Below, one piece after another: positions 1 to 8,399 of a DNA stretch of 37,639 nt. Source of the stretch: Tannerella sp. (GTDB lineage: Bacteria; Bacteroidota; Bacteroidia; Bacteroidales; Tannerellaceae); contig JAISCL010000329.1 of NCBI GenBank assembly GCA_031265585.1, positions 1 to 37,639 of the forward strand. Direction: 5' to 3'. Position 1 is the stretch's first letter, and each line of letters starts with the position of its first letter. Made by a program: the position numbers and the translations under genes. The notes beneath the pieces are model-generated. The model was not told the DNA's origin. It saw only the letters and a program-made list of their open reading frames with translations, and did no database searches.

Positions 1-461
1 ATGATGATACAGGCTTGAGGAAGAACTGCTGCACAGATATTTTTCATCGAATGGCTCATGTCGGCGGTAATATATTTAACTTTATTGAGCAACTCCCTGC
101 CAAAAAGCAACAAGGCTTCTTTTACCAGCACCGGACGAATACTTTCTATCATTAAGGCGATGTAACCGCTTTGATGATTACTGAAAACCGTGTAATAACG
201 TTTCCCGATCATCTTTTCATCTATGCACATGCGCTCGCCCAGGTGTCCCGGCTGAAAGATATGAACCACCTGTTCCTTCCGTATTTCGCCTGTTTCTCTG
301 TCCACTTCATATACCGTTTGTCCGGCAAAACGGCCGGAGGCCCTGTCCACATAATAATCGCTTATATCATTTTTGTACCATTCAAACAGGCTGCGGGGCT
401 TAAGATCGTAACAGCGGGCTATTGTGCTGATATTGACAGGATGAGATTCGATCAACTGCTT
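1..461 (-). CDS. ISAon1/ISL3-family transposase, C-terminal (catalytic) ORF, partial, runs off the left window edge
   Basis: Manual reverse translation from 461 downward: KQLIESHPVNISTIARCYDLKPRSLFEWYKNDISDYYVDRASGRFAGQTVYEVDRETGEIRKEQVVHIFQPGHLGERMCIDEKMIGKRYYTVFSNHQSGYIALMIESIRPVLVKEALLLF... Open to base 1. Typical of the second ORF of ISAon1-like elements. Confidence 0.75.
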
Positions 462-825
462 TTAAAAAAGCCGCAAAATGCGGCGTCATTTTTATCCCCT
501 CTGTCTGCAAATCGTAATCATTGCTGTAATGCTTATTGCTCTCCGCTTCTTTCCATCTCCTGCGCTTAATAATCAAATAAATACGCTTGAGTGAGAAACT
601 GTGAGTAAGAATATTTAACGGATTGCAAAAACCGTCTAATACCGCACGTCTCCCTTCCTGTGCACCGGGTATTAACTCCTCTTTTTCATGCAGAACCAGT
701 TCGTAACAGTCGCTTTTCTCAATCAATTCGTATAAATCAAAATAACTCAAATAACTCGACGGTACATGAATCCGCAGTAAGGAGTGTAGCAGTTGTTCTG
801 CCTGGGGTGTTGCTTTTTTGGACAT
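400..825 (-). CDS. ISAon1-family transposase N-terminal region protein
   Basis: 141-aa ORF MSKKATPQAEQLLHSLLRIHVPSSYLSYFDLYELIEKSDCYELVLHEKEELIP...; overlaps the second ORF in the +1 frame, as expected for a two-frame IS transposase. Confidence 0.75.
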   Translation of the reverse strand: MSKKATPQAEQLLHSLLRIHVPSSYLSYFDLYELIEKSDCYELVLHEKEELIPGAQEGRRAVLDGFCNPLNILTHSFSLKRIYLIIKRRRWKEAESNKHYSNDYDLQTEGIKMTPHFAAFLKAVDRISSCQYQHNSPLLRS

Positions 826-886
826 AACTTTTTCCGGCGAAGGTAGTAATTTTTCTCCAGCACCTCAAAAAAAGATTTAACCAAAA

Positions 887-911
887 GGCCGCATCCGTGA
901 TGGAAGCGGCC
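887..911 (-). terminator. Intrinsic terminator of rpsO
   Basis: Minus strand GGCCGCTTCC-atcac-GGATGCGGCC (10-bp stem, one mismatch) followed by TTTTGGTTAAATCTTTTTTT, about 45 nt after the rpsO stop. Confidence 0.75.
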
Positions 912-955
912 ATTTCTGTATCCGATAAAAATAATTTCCCGTCGTCGTGTGGAAA

Positions 956-1231
956 TTACTTTCTGATACCCAATTCTTTGATTATCGCACGATAGCGCTC
1001 TATATCAATACGTGTCAGGTAATCCAGTAAACGGCGACGTTTACCGACCAGCATTTTCAATGCGCGTGACGTGTTATAATCCTTGTGATTTTTTTTCAGA
1101 TGTCCCGTAAGATGGTTGATCCGAAATGTAAACAGTGCAATCTGACTTTCCGGCGAACCGGTGTCTTTTGCAGACTTTGCTCTTCCGTGTTTACTGAAAA
1201 GCTCTTCTTTCTTTGCTGAATCCAAATACAT
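956..1231 (-). CDS. rpsO: 30S ribosomal protein S15
   Basis: 91 aa; MYLDSAKKEELFSKHGRAKSAKDTGSPESQIALFTFRINHLTGHLKKNHKDYNTSRALKMLVGKRRRLLDYLTRIDIERY is a clear S15 signature. Confidence 0.98.
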   Translation of the reverse strand: MYLDSAKKEELFSKHGRAKSAKDTGSPESQIALFTFRINHLTGHLKKNHKDYNTSRALKMLVGKRRRLLDYLTRIDIERYRAIIKELGIRK

Positions 1232-1277
1232 AAAAATTTTACTTTAATAAATTAATACCATATTATTTAAGCGCCCG

Positions 1278-1307
1278 CAAAGATAGGTATTTTTTTTTAT
1301 CCGCAAA
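1278..1307 (-). promoter_or_regulatory. Bacteroidetes-type promoter of rpsO
   Basis: Minus strand TTTG-N18-TATCTTTG, matching the Bacteroides -33 TTTG / -7 TAnnTTTG consensus, about 45 nt upstream of the rpsO ATG. Confidence 0.6.
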
Positions 1308-1395
1308 TCTTTTTTGAAAAATATCCGGCATCCGGCGAAAAAAATCGCGTATTGCTTATGCTGTTTCCGGATGACTTTTTTATGCATTGCCCGTG

Positions 1396-1638
1396 CTAAT
1401 CCTGATGATAAAGTGTGAGAGGGTCATGATCTTCCCATGTAAAACTCTCAAAACTGATATCTTCGTCAATATCTTCCCAATGAAGTCCGAAATGCGATTG
1501 TGTCCATTGGGAGCGTTGCCTGTCCGTAGCTTTTCGCAAACGGGGGAAATACTGCATGGGCTGGCTTTGCATCCCTCCTTCAACAGTTTCTATATAGATG
1601 CGTTCGTTATCGAACCAAAGTCTTTTAATCGTATTCAT
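1396..1638 (-). CDS. DUF2442-like domain protein
   Basis: MNTIKRLWFDNERIYIETVEGGMQSQPMQYFPRLRKATDRQRSQWTQSHFGLHWEDIDEDISFESF resembles DUF2442; the internal ATG at 1638 overlaps the TGA of the upstream frame as ATGA, so the longer ORF call (1668) is probably over-extended. Confidence 0.65.
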   Translation of the reverse strand: MNTIKRLWFDNERIYIETVEGGMQSQPMQYFPRLRKATDRQRSQWTQSHFGLHWEDIDEDISFESFTWEDHDPLTLYHQD

Positions 1639-1881
1639 GACTTGTTTTTTTTGAAAAATAAATTCCAATGCTCTATCATATATTCGCGATTGTCTTTGAT
1701 AACTTCTTCGGCAATTGCTAATTCGTGAGGTTTAAAACCCAATGTTAACAGTGAGTTCTATTTGAGGCTCAATGTCGAAACGGGCTTCGGCGTCACCTTT
1801 TTTCACATGGACGTGAATGGGTTCGTGTTCGCGCGCCCAATAGAAAAATCGTATTCCTAAAAGAGTTAGTACTGTAGGCAT
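1635..1881 (-). pseudogene. DUF4160-like gene split by a single-base frameshift
   Basis: Frame A from 1881: MPTVLTLLGIRFFYWAREHEPIHVHVKKGDAEARFDIEPQIELTVNIGF* (stop 1732-1734). Frame +1 continues GFKPHELAIAEEVIKDNREYMIEHWNLFFKKNKS* to 1635. Together they give one DUF4160-length protein. Confidence 0.65.
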
Positions 1882-1987
1882 ATTCTTTATATTTAATGTC
1901 ACAAAGATAATATGTCTGTGTAGAAAAACAGATATTTAAAAAGAAAAAAATCATTATCCATAGAAGAATAAAGGCTCTATAACGTTT

Positions 1988-2055
1988 TGTGTGGGTAATC
2001 CAAAATCCTGAAAGGATTAGATTTTCATAACCACAGGTCAGCAACCTGCGGTTAA
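1988..2055. repeat. REP-like hairpin region
   Basis: ATCCTgaaAGGAT followed by AACCaCAGGT-cagca-ACCTGcGGTT (10-bp inverted repeat, one mismatch); noncoding, next to a tandem repeat. Confidence 0.5.
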
Positions 2056-2067
2056 GAGTATCTGCTT

Positions 2068-2165
2068 ACTAACGTATGTAGTAGATGATTACTAACGTAT
2101 GTAGCACATGGCTACTAACGTATGTAGCATATGACTACTAACGTATGTAGCACATGCTTACTAAC
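2068..2165. repeat. Tandem direct repeat, four 23-bp units plus a 6-bp partial unit
   Basis: Units at 2068-2090, 2091-2113, 2114-2136 and 2137-2159, each starting ACTAACGTATGTAG with a variable 3' part ((T/C)A(G/C/T)ATG(A/G/C)(T/C)T); 2160-2165 is ACTAAC. Confidence 0.95.
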
Positions 2166-2206
2166 AATATTATATTATATATTATATTATATTATATTTT
2201 ATTTTA
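2166..2206. repeat. AT-only ATATT-type low-complexity tract
   Basis: aatattatattatatattatattatattatattttatttta; it overlaps the 3' end of the MFS ORF. Confidence 0.8.
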
Positions 2207-3396
2207 TCTGTTTTACGAATCACAAAAAGCAGGAGAAGGGCAATCAATGCGCTTCCGATCATTGTACAGGCTGTTGAATGTAAAATATTCCCCAAACCCG
2301 ACAGGGGCATCACGATACCGCCGACAAAAAACGTGCCCGCACCAAGAACGGCTGAAGCCGTACCCTTGTATTTTTCCTCCAAATCGAGCGCCAGATTGGT
2401 GGAAATGGGAAACGTCGCCCCAGCGAAAAACAGGGACAGAAAAAGCGTAAGGCAAAAATAAACAATGGAGGCGTCCGACAACAGCGAAACGCCCGTCAAT
2501 AAACTGCAAACAAAAAGCCCGGTTACGCTGCGTTTCAATGTCCGGCGAGGTTTTTTCAGCTTTGCCGACAGGATGTTGCCGACCATCAGCGCCAGCGCAT
2601 TGACGGCAAAAAAGAGGCTGTACGCAACAGGCGAAACACCGTAATGTTCCTGGAAAATAAAAGGAGACGACGCAATATATGCAAACATAACGGCCATGGA
2701 AAACGAAAGCAGGGCGATATAAAGCATTAACAGCTTATTCCTCATGACGGGAACAAAAAACCGGAAGATGTGAATTACCGGAACCTTCGCGCGTTTGTGG
2801 GGCGGGTGTGATTCTTTCAGGTATGTGCTTGCTCCGAAGACGGCCAGTCCAAGAAGGCCGAGAAAAAAGAATATGCCTTTCCAGTTGGTAAACAGCAGCA
2901 ATACGCCTCCGGCCACAGGCGCAACTATCGGCGCAATTCCCTGTACGGCGGCAATCAGCGCAAGAAACGCCAGCAAGTCTTTCCCCTTGAACAAATCGGT
3001 AGCCACCGACCTTGAAATGACAATACTGCCGGCAGCCCCCAGCCCCTGCAATAACCGGAATCCGATCAGCAGGTAAATATTTTGAGCGAAAAGGCACCCG
3101 GCAGTTGACAGCAGATAAAGGATAAAGGAAACGAAAAGCGGCCGGCGACGCCCCGTTTTGTCGCTGACAGGGCCAAAAAACAGCTGCCCGACAGCAATTC
3201 CAAGCATACTCGTTGAAACGGTGAGCTGCACCAGCGAGGCCGATGTGTCGAAACAGGCGGTTAATGCGGGCAGACATGGCAGATACATATCTGTAACCAA
3301 AGGTGCGAATGCCGTCATTGCAGACAGCGTGAAGAGCAAATAGAGCTTACTGTTTTTTAACTGTAAATCACTTGAAATCCGATTTTTAACTTTCAT
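2182..3396 (-). CDS. Bcr/CflA-type multidrug efflux MFS transporter
   Basis: 404 aa with about 12 hydrophobic segments; LVTDMYLPCLPAL..., GQLFFGPVSDKTGRRRPL and RLLQGLGAAGSIVISRSVATDLF are typical of Bcr/CflA. Confidence 0.88.
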   Translation of the reverse strand: MKVKNRISSDLQLKNSKLYLLFTLSAMTAFAPLVTDMYLPCLPALTACFDTSASLVQLTVSTSMLGIAVGQLFFGPVSDKTGRRRPLFVSFILYLLSTAGCLFAQNIYLLIGFRLLQGLGAAGSIVISRSVATDLFKGKDLLAFLALIAAVQGIAPIVAPVAGGVLLLFTNWKGIFFFLGLLGLAVFGASTYLKESHPPHKRAKVPVIHIFRFFVPVMRNKLLMLYIALLSFSMAVMFAYIASSPFIFQEHYGVSPVAYSLFFAVNALALMVGNILSAKLKKPRRTLKRSVTGLFVCSLLTGVSLLSDASIVYFCLTLFLSLFFAGATFPISTNLALDLEEKYKGTASAVLGAGTFFVGGIVMPLSGLGNILHSTACTMIGSALIALLLLFVIRKTDKIKYNII

Positions 3397-3703
3397 AATA
3401 CAGGAGGCTGTATGACCTCAACCGGCGGCAAAAGTACGAAAAAAAGCAGTTGGTTGTAACCCGAAAAATCAGGAGAAAAGTTTTTTTGTGCCGTCAGGCA
3501 TAAGAAGCCGGCAGAAAAGATGTCCCGCTACAGCGGCAGGTCACGGGGTGCAGCGCCATTTTTAACGGGAAAGGAAGTATTTCAAAGAACTTTTTTTAAC
3601 GGGCGTAAAAATACAGCTTTCCGTTTGAATATCCTGCAAATTTTCCGGTATTTTTTCTGTTAAAAATTTTTACTGCCGGTCAGCCGGCTGTCTGCGCACG
3701 CTT

Positions 3704-3754
3704 ACAGGGCTTTCAACCTGTAGCCCGTGACGGCGCTGCGCCCGCTGCGCGGGC
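3704..3754. repeat. GC-rich inverted-repeat cluster (REP-like)
   Basis: ACAGG-gctttcaa-CCTGT and GCCCGC-tgc-GCGGGC in a noncoding stretch. Confidence 0.4.
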
Positions 3755-3871
3755 CAGAGTTCCGGCGCGGAAGGAAGTGCGGTTCGCCTTTTTGCGTAAT
3801 GTTTTTTGCCGTTTTACGGTTTTTGTTGTAACTTGCCGCCGTTTTTAATTAATTATAAATTTAACAGGATC

Positions 3872-4996
3872 ATGAGAACTATTACTTTCCTCCTTTTACT
3901 GGCGGCTGTGTGTCCCGTTTTTTCCCGGAATGCTTTTCGTCCCGGCGCTGTCTGGCCGGACGATAGCGGCCTGCATATCAATGCGCACGGCGGCGGCATA
4001 CTTTTTCATGAGGGCCGGTATTACTGGTTCGGCGAACACTGGGGCGAACGGTGGAACGAGACCCAGGAGGGCGTTACGTGCTACTCGTCGGATAATCTGT
4101 ATGACTGGCGCTGCGAGGGGATCGCACTGCCGTTCGATACGGTGGACGGACGGTCGGATATTACGAAAGGGAGCGTCATTGAGCGTCCCAAGGTGATTTA
4201 TAATGCAAAAACGCGACAGTTTGTCATGTATTTTCATCTTGAACTGAAAGGCCGGGGGTATGCGGCGGCGCGTGTGGGCGTGGCCGTGAGCGACAGTCCG
4301 GCGGGCGGCTACCGGTACGTGAAGTCATACCGCCCGAATGCCGGTGCTTTCCCCGAAAATATGACGGAGGCGCAACGGACGTCGACCGTTGCGGCAGGAG
4401 ACTTTCCGGAGTGGTGGACGCCGGAGTGGCGCAGGGCCGTCGACGACGGGATGTTCGTGCGCCGCGATCTGGCCGGCGGACAGATGTCGCGCGATATGAC
4501 GCTCTTCGTCGATGACGACGGGAAGGCATATCATCTTTACGCCTCGGAAGAAAACCTGACGCTGCACCTGGCCGAATTGTCGGACGATTACCTGAGCCAT
4601 ACGGGCCGGTATATCCGCATCGCCCCCGGCGGGCACAACGAGGCGCCGGCTATTTTCAGGAAAGACGGGCGGTATTTCCTCATCACGTCGGGCTGTACGG
4701 GCTGGGACCCGAATGCCGCCCGCCTCTTCACGGCCGGTCACATCCGGGGGCCGTGGACGGAGCATCCTAATCCCTGCACCGGCGACGATGCCGGCCTTAC
4801 GTTCCGTTCACAAGGCACGTTCGTCCTGCCCGTCGAGGGAAGGAAGGACGCCTTTATCTTCATGGCCGACCGCTGGACGCCCCGCAATCCGGTTGACGGG
4901 CGCTACGTCTGGCTGCCCGTGCGTTTCGAGAACGGGCTGCCCGTGCTGGAATGGCAGGATGAATGGGATCTGGGCGTTTTCGACGGGGAGGAGTAA
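3872..4996 (+). CDS. Secreted family 43-type glycoside hydrolase
   Basis: Signal peptide MRTITFLLLLAAVCPVFS, then INAHGGGILFHEGRYYWFGEHWGERW...VIERPKVIYNAKTRQFVMYFH, a GH43-like five-blade pattern. The ATG at 3872 is preferred over 3806. Confidence 0.8.
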   Translation: MRTITFLLLLAAVCPVFSRNAFRPGAVWPDDSGLHINAHGGGILFHEGRYYWFGEHWGERWNETQEGVTCYSSDNLYDWRCEGIALPFDTVDGRSDITKGSVIERPKVIYNAKTRQFVMYFHLELKGRGYAAARVGVAVSDSPAGGYRYVKSYRPNAGAFPENMTEAQRTSTVAAGDFPEWWTPEWRRAVDDGMFVRRDLAGGQMSRDMTLFVDDDGKAYHLYASEENLTLHLAELSDDYLSHTGRYIRIAPGGHNEAPAIFRKDGRYFLITSGCTGWDPNAARLFTAGHIRGPWTEHPNPCTGDDAGLTFRSQGTFVLPVEGRKDAFIFMADRWTPRNPVDGRYVWLPVRFENGLPVLEWQDEWDLGVFDGEE

Positions 4997-7342
4997 ATGA
5001 TGCGGACTGTCCTTATTTTTATGCTGCTGCTGCCCGCCGCTTCGTTTGCCCGGCAGGAGGGATGTCTTTTTGAGAAGGCGTATCTTCATCTTGACAGGCA
5101 TTTCTACTTGTCGGGAGACGACATTTGGTTCAGGGCTTACCTCATGAATGCGCAAACGAACGAACCGGCGTCCGGAAGCAGCAGGATACTTTATGCCGAA
5201 CTGATTTCGCCGGATGCGCGGATACTGGACCGCAAGATCCTGCATGTCGACGGGTATGGCTGCTCGACGGGCGATTTCAGGCTGAAAAAGTCGGCTCCAC
5301 CGGGGAGGTACCGTATCCGTGCCTATACCGGGTGGATGCTGAACTTCGGCGACGTCTTCGTCTTTGAGAAGGAAATCGAAGTGCAGGGCATCCCCGATGG
5401 GCCTGAAGTGGCAGATACAAAAAAGAAACGGAAAGACGGCAGGCGGAACGTGACCGTGACCGGGCCTGAAGATGTGGATATCGAGTTTTTCCCCGAAAGC
5501 GGCTCCCTGGTTTCGGGAATCGAAAACACCGTAGCGTTCAGGGCGGCAGACCGGTCGGGCAAGGGCGTGAATGTAAGCGGAGGAGTCCTCAATTCGAGGG
5601 GAGATACGCTTGCCTTATTTACGGGCGAATATCTCGGGATGGGCAAATTTGCTTTCACTCCGCAGGCAGGAGAGTCTTATTACGCTTTTTTCAGGCCCGA
5701 CGGTATCCCGTACCCGTTTTTTGAAGAACTGCCGGAACCGCTGGAAAAAGGCTTTACGATCAGCATCCTGGATCAGGATACCGTTTTCCGGCTCAACATA
5801 CAGACCAATCCCGGAACTTACGGGGAATTTGCAGGAAAAAAAATGCAGCTTGCTTTCAAGCGCTCCGAAATGCCCCTGTTCGGTTATACGACCGTATTGC
5901 CGGAAGGCGGTTCCCAATTCCTGGATCTTCCGAAACGGCTGCTGCCTGCGGGAATTACCCGCATCATTCTGTACGACGAACAGGAACGGCCCTGGTGTGA
6001 ACGCCTGGTCTATATCGAAAGCAGGGAGGAAATCAGCGTGCGGATGACTTCGGTCAACGACACGGCGGCCGTCCTGAGACTGACCGCCGGCGACGGCCGT
6101 CCGGTACGGGCCTGTCTTTCGATGTCCGTTACGGGACAGGCCGTTCCCGATGAAACTTTCGACATGGAATCATACGTATGGCTCGAATCCGAAGTGAGGG
6201 GGAAGATCGAACGTCCGGGCGCCTATTTCGATACCGCTAACGCAGACAGGCTGAAACAGATGGACCTGCTCCTGCTTACACAGGGCTGGCGCGACTATGT
6301 CTGGATACATACGGAAAAGGGCCTTCCCGGATTTTCCGGATACCGGCAGGAACAGGGACTGGCAATAGCGGGGCGCGTCAAAAAGCTGTGGGGGAAAAAA
6401 CCCTATCCGGATGCAAACATTTACCTCTTTTTTCCCCACATGGGACTGGAAAAGGGCGTAAGATACACGCAAACGGATTCCCTGGGCCGGTACGATTTCG
6501 GACATGTGGATTTTTGGGGCAACCAGGGCATCTTTATTAACTCCAGGTCATGGAAACAGAAGGAGGCCGGAGAGATCTTCCTCTATCCGTTATGTATGCC
6601 GGAAGAAATGTTTCCCGTAAAGGCACGGCCGCATTACGAGGCAGACAGCATCTATAAATTTCCCGCGGAGCATTATGAGAAAAAAGACTGGAAAGTAACC
6701 GACACGATCCGGCTGGATCTGGTAACCGTTGTCGGCAGGAACCCCAAAGGATGGTTAATGTCCGATCATGAGATTACCGAAAAGGATGATAAACGCTGGC
6801 AGTCGCTGCTTTTCTATTTAGGAGGCGAGGCGTTTTGCCTGGCGTTCGGCGGCTGTCCTGCCACTTACAATTATTTTGACATGGACGGCAAGCGGATATA
6901 CAACCGCGTTCCCCCCTCAAAGATATCAATGAAAGAAGTAGACAGGGTGATCGTGCACAGGAAAGATAAATTCCGGGGCCCGTTTTATACAATTGACGTC
7001 TATGCGAAAAACGGCGCGTTCTCAACGATGAATTATGCGACAATAAAACTTGTTGCGAATGGAAGCGGCGGGGGATTTCACGTTGAAAAAATCGATAACC
7101 CCCAACTTAGCGTTCTCAAGCCGGTAGTCATCGGATATTACGAAGCGCGTAAATTTTACAGGCCCGAATACGTCGAAACTTCCGCCGGTTACTATGGAAC
7201 CCTTTTCTGGAAACCCGATATCCGTACGGATGCCAACGGGGAAGCGGCGCTGGATTATAACCCCGGAAAACAGGTTCCCGGTAAAGCCCGGATAGAAGGA
7301 CTGACAGACAGGGGAATTCCGTTTACCGTGAAGTTAAACTGA
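4997..7342 (+). CDS. Large secreted MG2/TonB-plug-like Bacteroidetes protein
   Basis: 781 aa; signal peptide followed by FEKAYLHLDRHFYLSGDDIWFRAYLMNAQTNEPA (MG2-like N-terminus), and a C-terminal TLFWKPDIRTDANGEAALDY...ARIEGLTDRG segment typical of this group. Confidence 0.65.
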   Translation: MMRTVLIFMLLLPAASFARQEGCLFEKAYLHLDRHFYLSGDDIWFRAYLMNAQTNEPASGSSRILYAELISPDARILDRKILHVDGYGCSTGDFRLKKSAPPGRYRIRAYTGWMLNFGDVFVFEKEIEVQGIPDGPEVADTKKKRKDGRRNVTVTGPEDVDIEFFPESGSLVSGIENTVAFRAADRSGKGVNVSGGVLNSRGDTLALFTGEYLGMGKFAFTPQAGESYYAFFRPDGIPYPFFEELPEPLEKGFTISILDQDTVFRLNIQTNPGTYGEFAGKKMQLAFKRSEMPLFGYTTVLPEGGSQFLDLPKRLLPAGITRIILYDEQERPWCERLVYIESREEISVRMTSVNDTAAVLRLTAGDGRPVRACLSMSVTGQAVPDETFDMESYVWLESEVRGKIERPGAYFDTANADRLKQMDLLLLTQGWRDYVWIHTEKGLPGFSGYRQEQGLAIAGRVKKLWGKKPYPDANIYLFFPHMGLEKGVRYTQTDSLGRYDFGHVDFWGNQGIFINSRSWKQKEAGEIFLYPLCMPEEMFPVKARPHYEADSIYKFPAEHYEKKDWKVTDTIRLDLVTVVGRNPKGWLMSDHEITEKDDKRWQSLLFYLGGEAFCLAFGGCPATYNYFDMDGKRIYNRVPPSKISMKEVDRVIVHRKDKFRGPFYTIDVYAKNGAFSTMNYATIKLVANGSGGGFHVEKIDNPQLSVLKPVVIGYYEARKFYRPEYVETSAGYYGTLFWKPDIRTDANGEAALDYNPGKQVPGKARIEGLTDRGIPFTVKLN

Positions 7343-7361
7343 CCGGCGCTGTCCGGCAGGC

Positions 7362-8312
7362 TTATTTCAAGGGGTTGCAGGAGAGGAATCTTTCGGCTTC
7401 GATGGCGGCCTTGCATCCGCTTGCGGCGGCTGTTATGGCCTGGCGGTAGTCCGGGTCTGCCACGTCGCCGGCGGCGAATACGCCTTCCAGACCGGTCAGG
7501 GGTTTTCCGTTTTTGGTGACGAGGTATCCGTGCCGGTCGACTGTCAGCCATTTTTTGAACAGGGCGGTGTTGGGCGTGTGGCCGATCGCCAGGAAAAAGC
7601 CGTCGACGGGCAGGTCGTATCTTTCTTCATCCGGTTCGCCCGCGCGCTTTACGAGGTGTACGCCTTCCACGCCGTTTTCTCCAAACAGCCCTGTGGCGTT
7701 ATGCTCGAACAGGACTTTAATGTTAGGGGTTTGGAATACTTTCTCCTGCATGATTACGGAGGCCCGGAGCGAGGGTTTCCTGACGATCAGGTAGACCTGC
7801 GCGGCAAGGGTGGAGAGGTAGGCGGCGTCTTCGCAGGCGGTATCGCCTCCGCCGACTACGGCCACCGTCTTTTTCCGGTAGAAAAAGCCGTCGCACGTTG
7901 CACAGGCGGAGACTCCCATGCCGGCGTATTTTTTTTCATCCGGCAGGCCCAGGTATTTTGCCGTTGCCCCGGTTGCAATGATAAGCGCTTCCGCCTTTAT
8001 GACCTTTTCGCCGTCGACCGTTATTTTGAAAGGGCGGGATGACAGGTCCGCACCGGTTGCGATGCCTCCCCGTATATCGGCGCCGAACCGCGCCGCCTGT
8101 TTCCGGAAATCTTCCATCATGGTGACGCCGTCGACTCCGTCCGGATATCCGGGGAAGTTTTCCACACCGGTGGTAGTCGTAAGCTGTCCGCCCGGTTCTA
8201 TTCCTTCGTATAAAACGGGTTTCAGATTTGCGCGTGACGCGTAGATCGCTGCGGTATAGCCCGCAGGGCCCGAGCCTATGATCAGGCATCTTACATTTTC
8301 AGCATTGTCCAT
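7362..8312 (-). CDS. trxB: Thioredoxin-disulfide reductase
   Basis: 316 aa; FAD motif GSGPAGYTAAIYASRA, redox motif CATCDGFFYRKK, NADPH motif GGGDTACEDA, C-terminal FAAGDVADPDYRQAITAAASGCKAAIEAERFL. Confidence 0.95.
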   Translation of the reverse strand: MDNAENVRCLIIGSGPAGYTAAIYASRANLKPVLYEGIEPGGQLTTTTGVENFPGYPDGVDGVTMMEDFRKQAARFGADIRGGIATGADLSSRPFKITVDGEKVIKAEALIIATGATAKYLGLPDEKKYAGMGVSACATCDGFFYRKKTVAVVGGGDTACEDAAYLSTLAAQVYLIVRKPSLRASVIMQEKVFQTPNIKVLFEHNATGLFGENGVEGVHLVKRAGEPDEERYDLPVDGFFLAIGHTPNTALFKKWLTVDRHGYLVTKNGKPLTGLEGVFAAGDVADPDYRQAITAAASGCKAAIEAERFLSCNPLK

Positions 8313-8399
8313 TATGATATAATTAAATTCCGGGCCAAAAGTACGGAATTATCCGGAACTTTTGTCTACTTTCGTGGCGTTTTTTGATTCAATCATCGT

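Larger units (their letters stand above)
1..870 (-). mobile_element. Partial ISAon1-like (ISL3 superfamily) insertion sequence; right end approximate
   Basis: Two overlapping transposase reading frames; the element is truncated by the window edge and the terminal repeat was not defined. Confidence 0.6.

Noticed and set aside
1793-2044. 83-aa minus-strand ORF
   Set aside because: Overlaps the DUF4160 start in another frame and the REP-like hairpins; low-complexity, probably spurious.
2068-2165. CRISPR array
   Set aside because: The 23-bp units are directly contiguous with no spacers, and there are no cas genes in the window.
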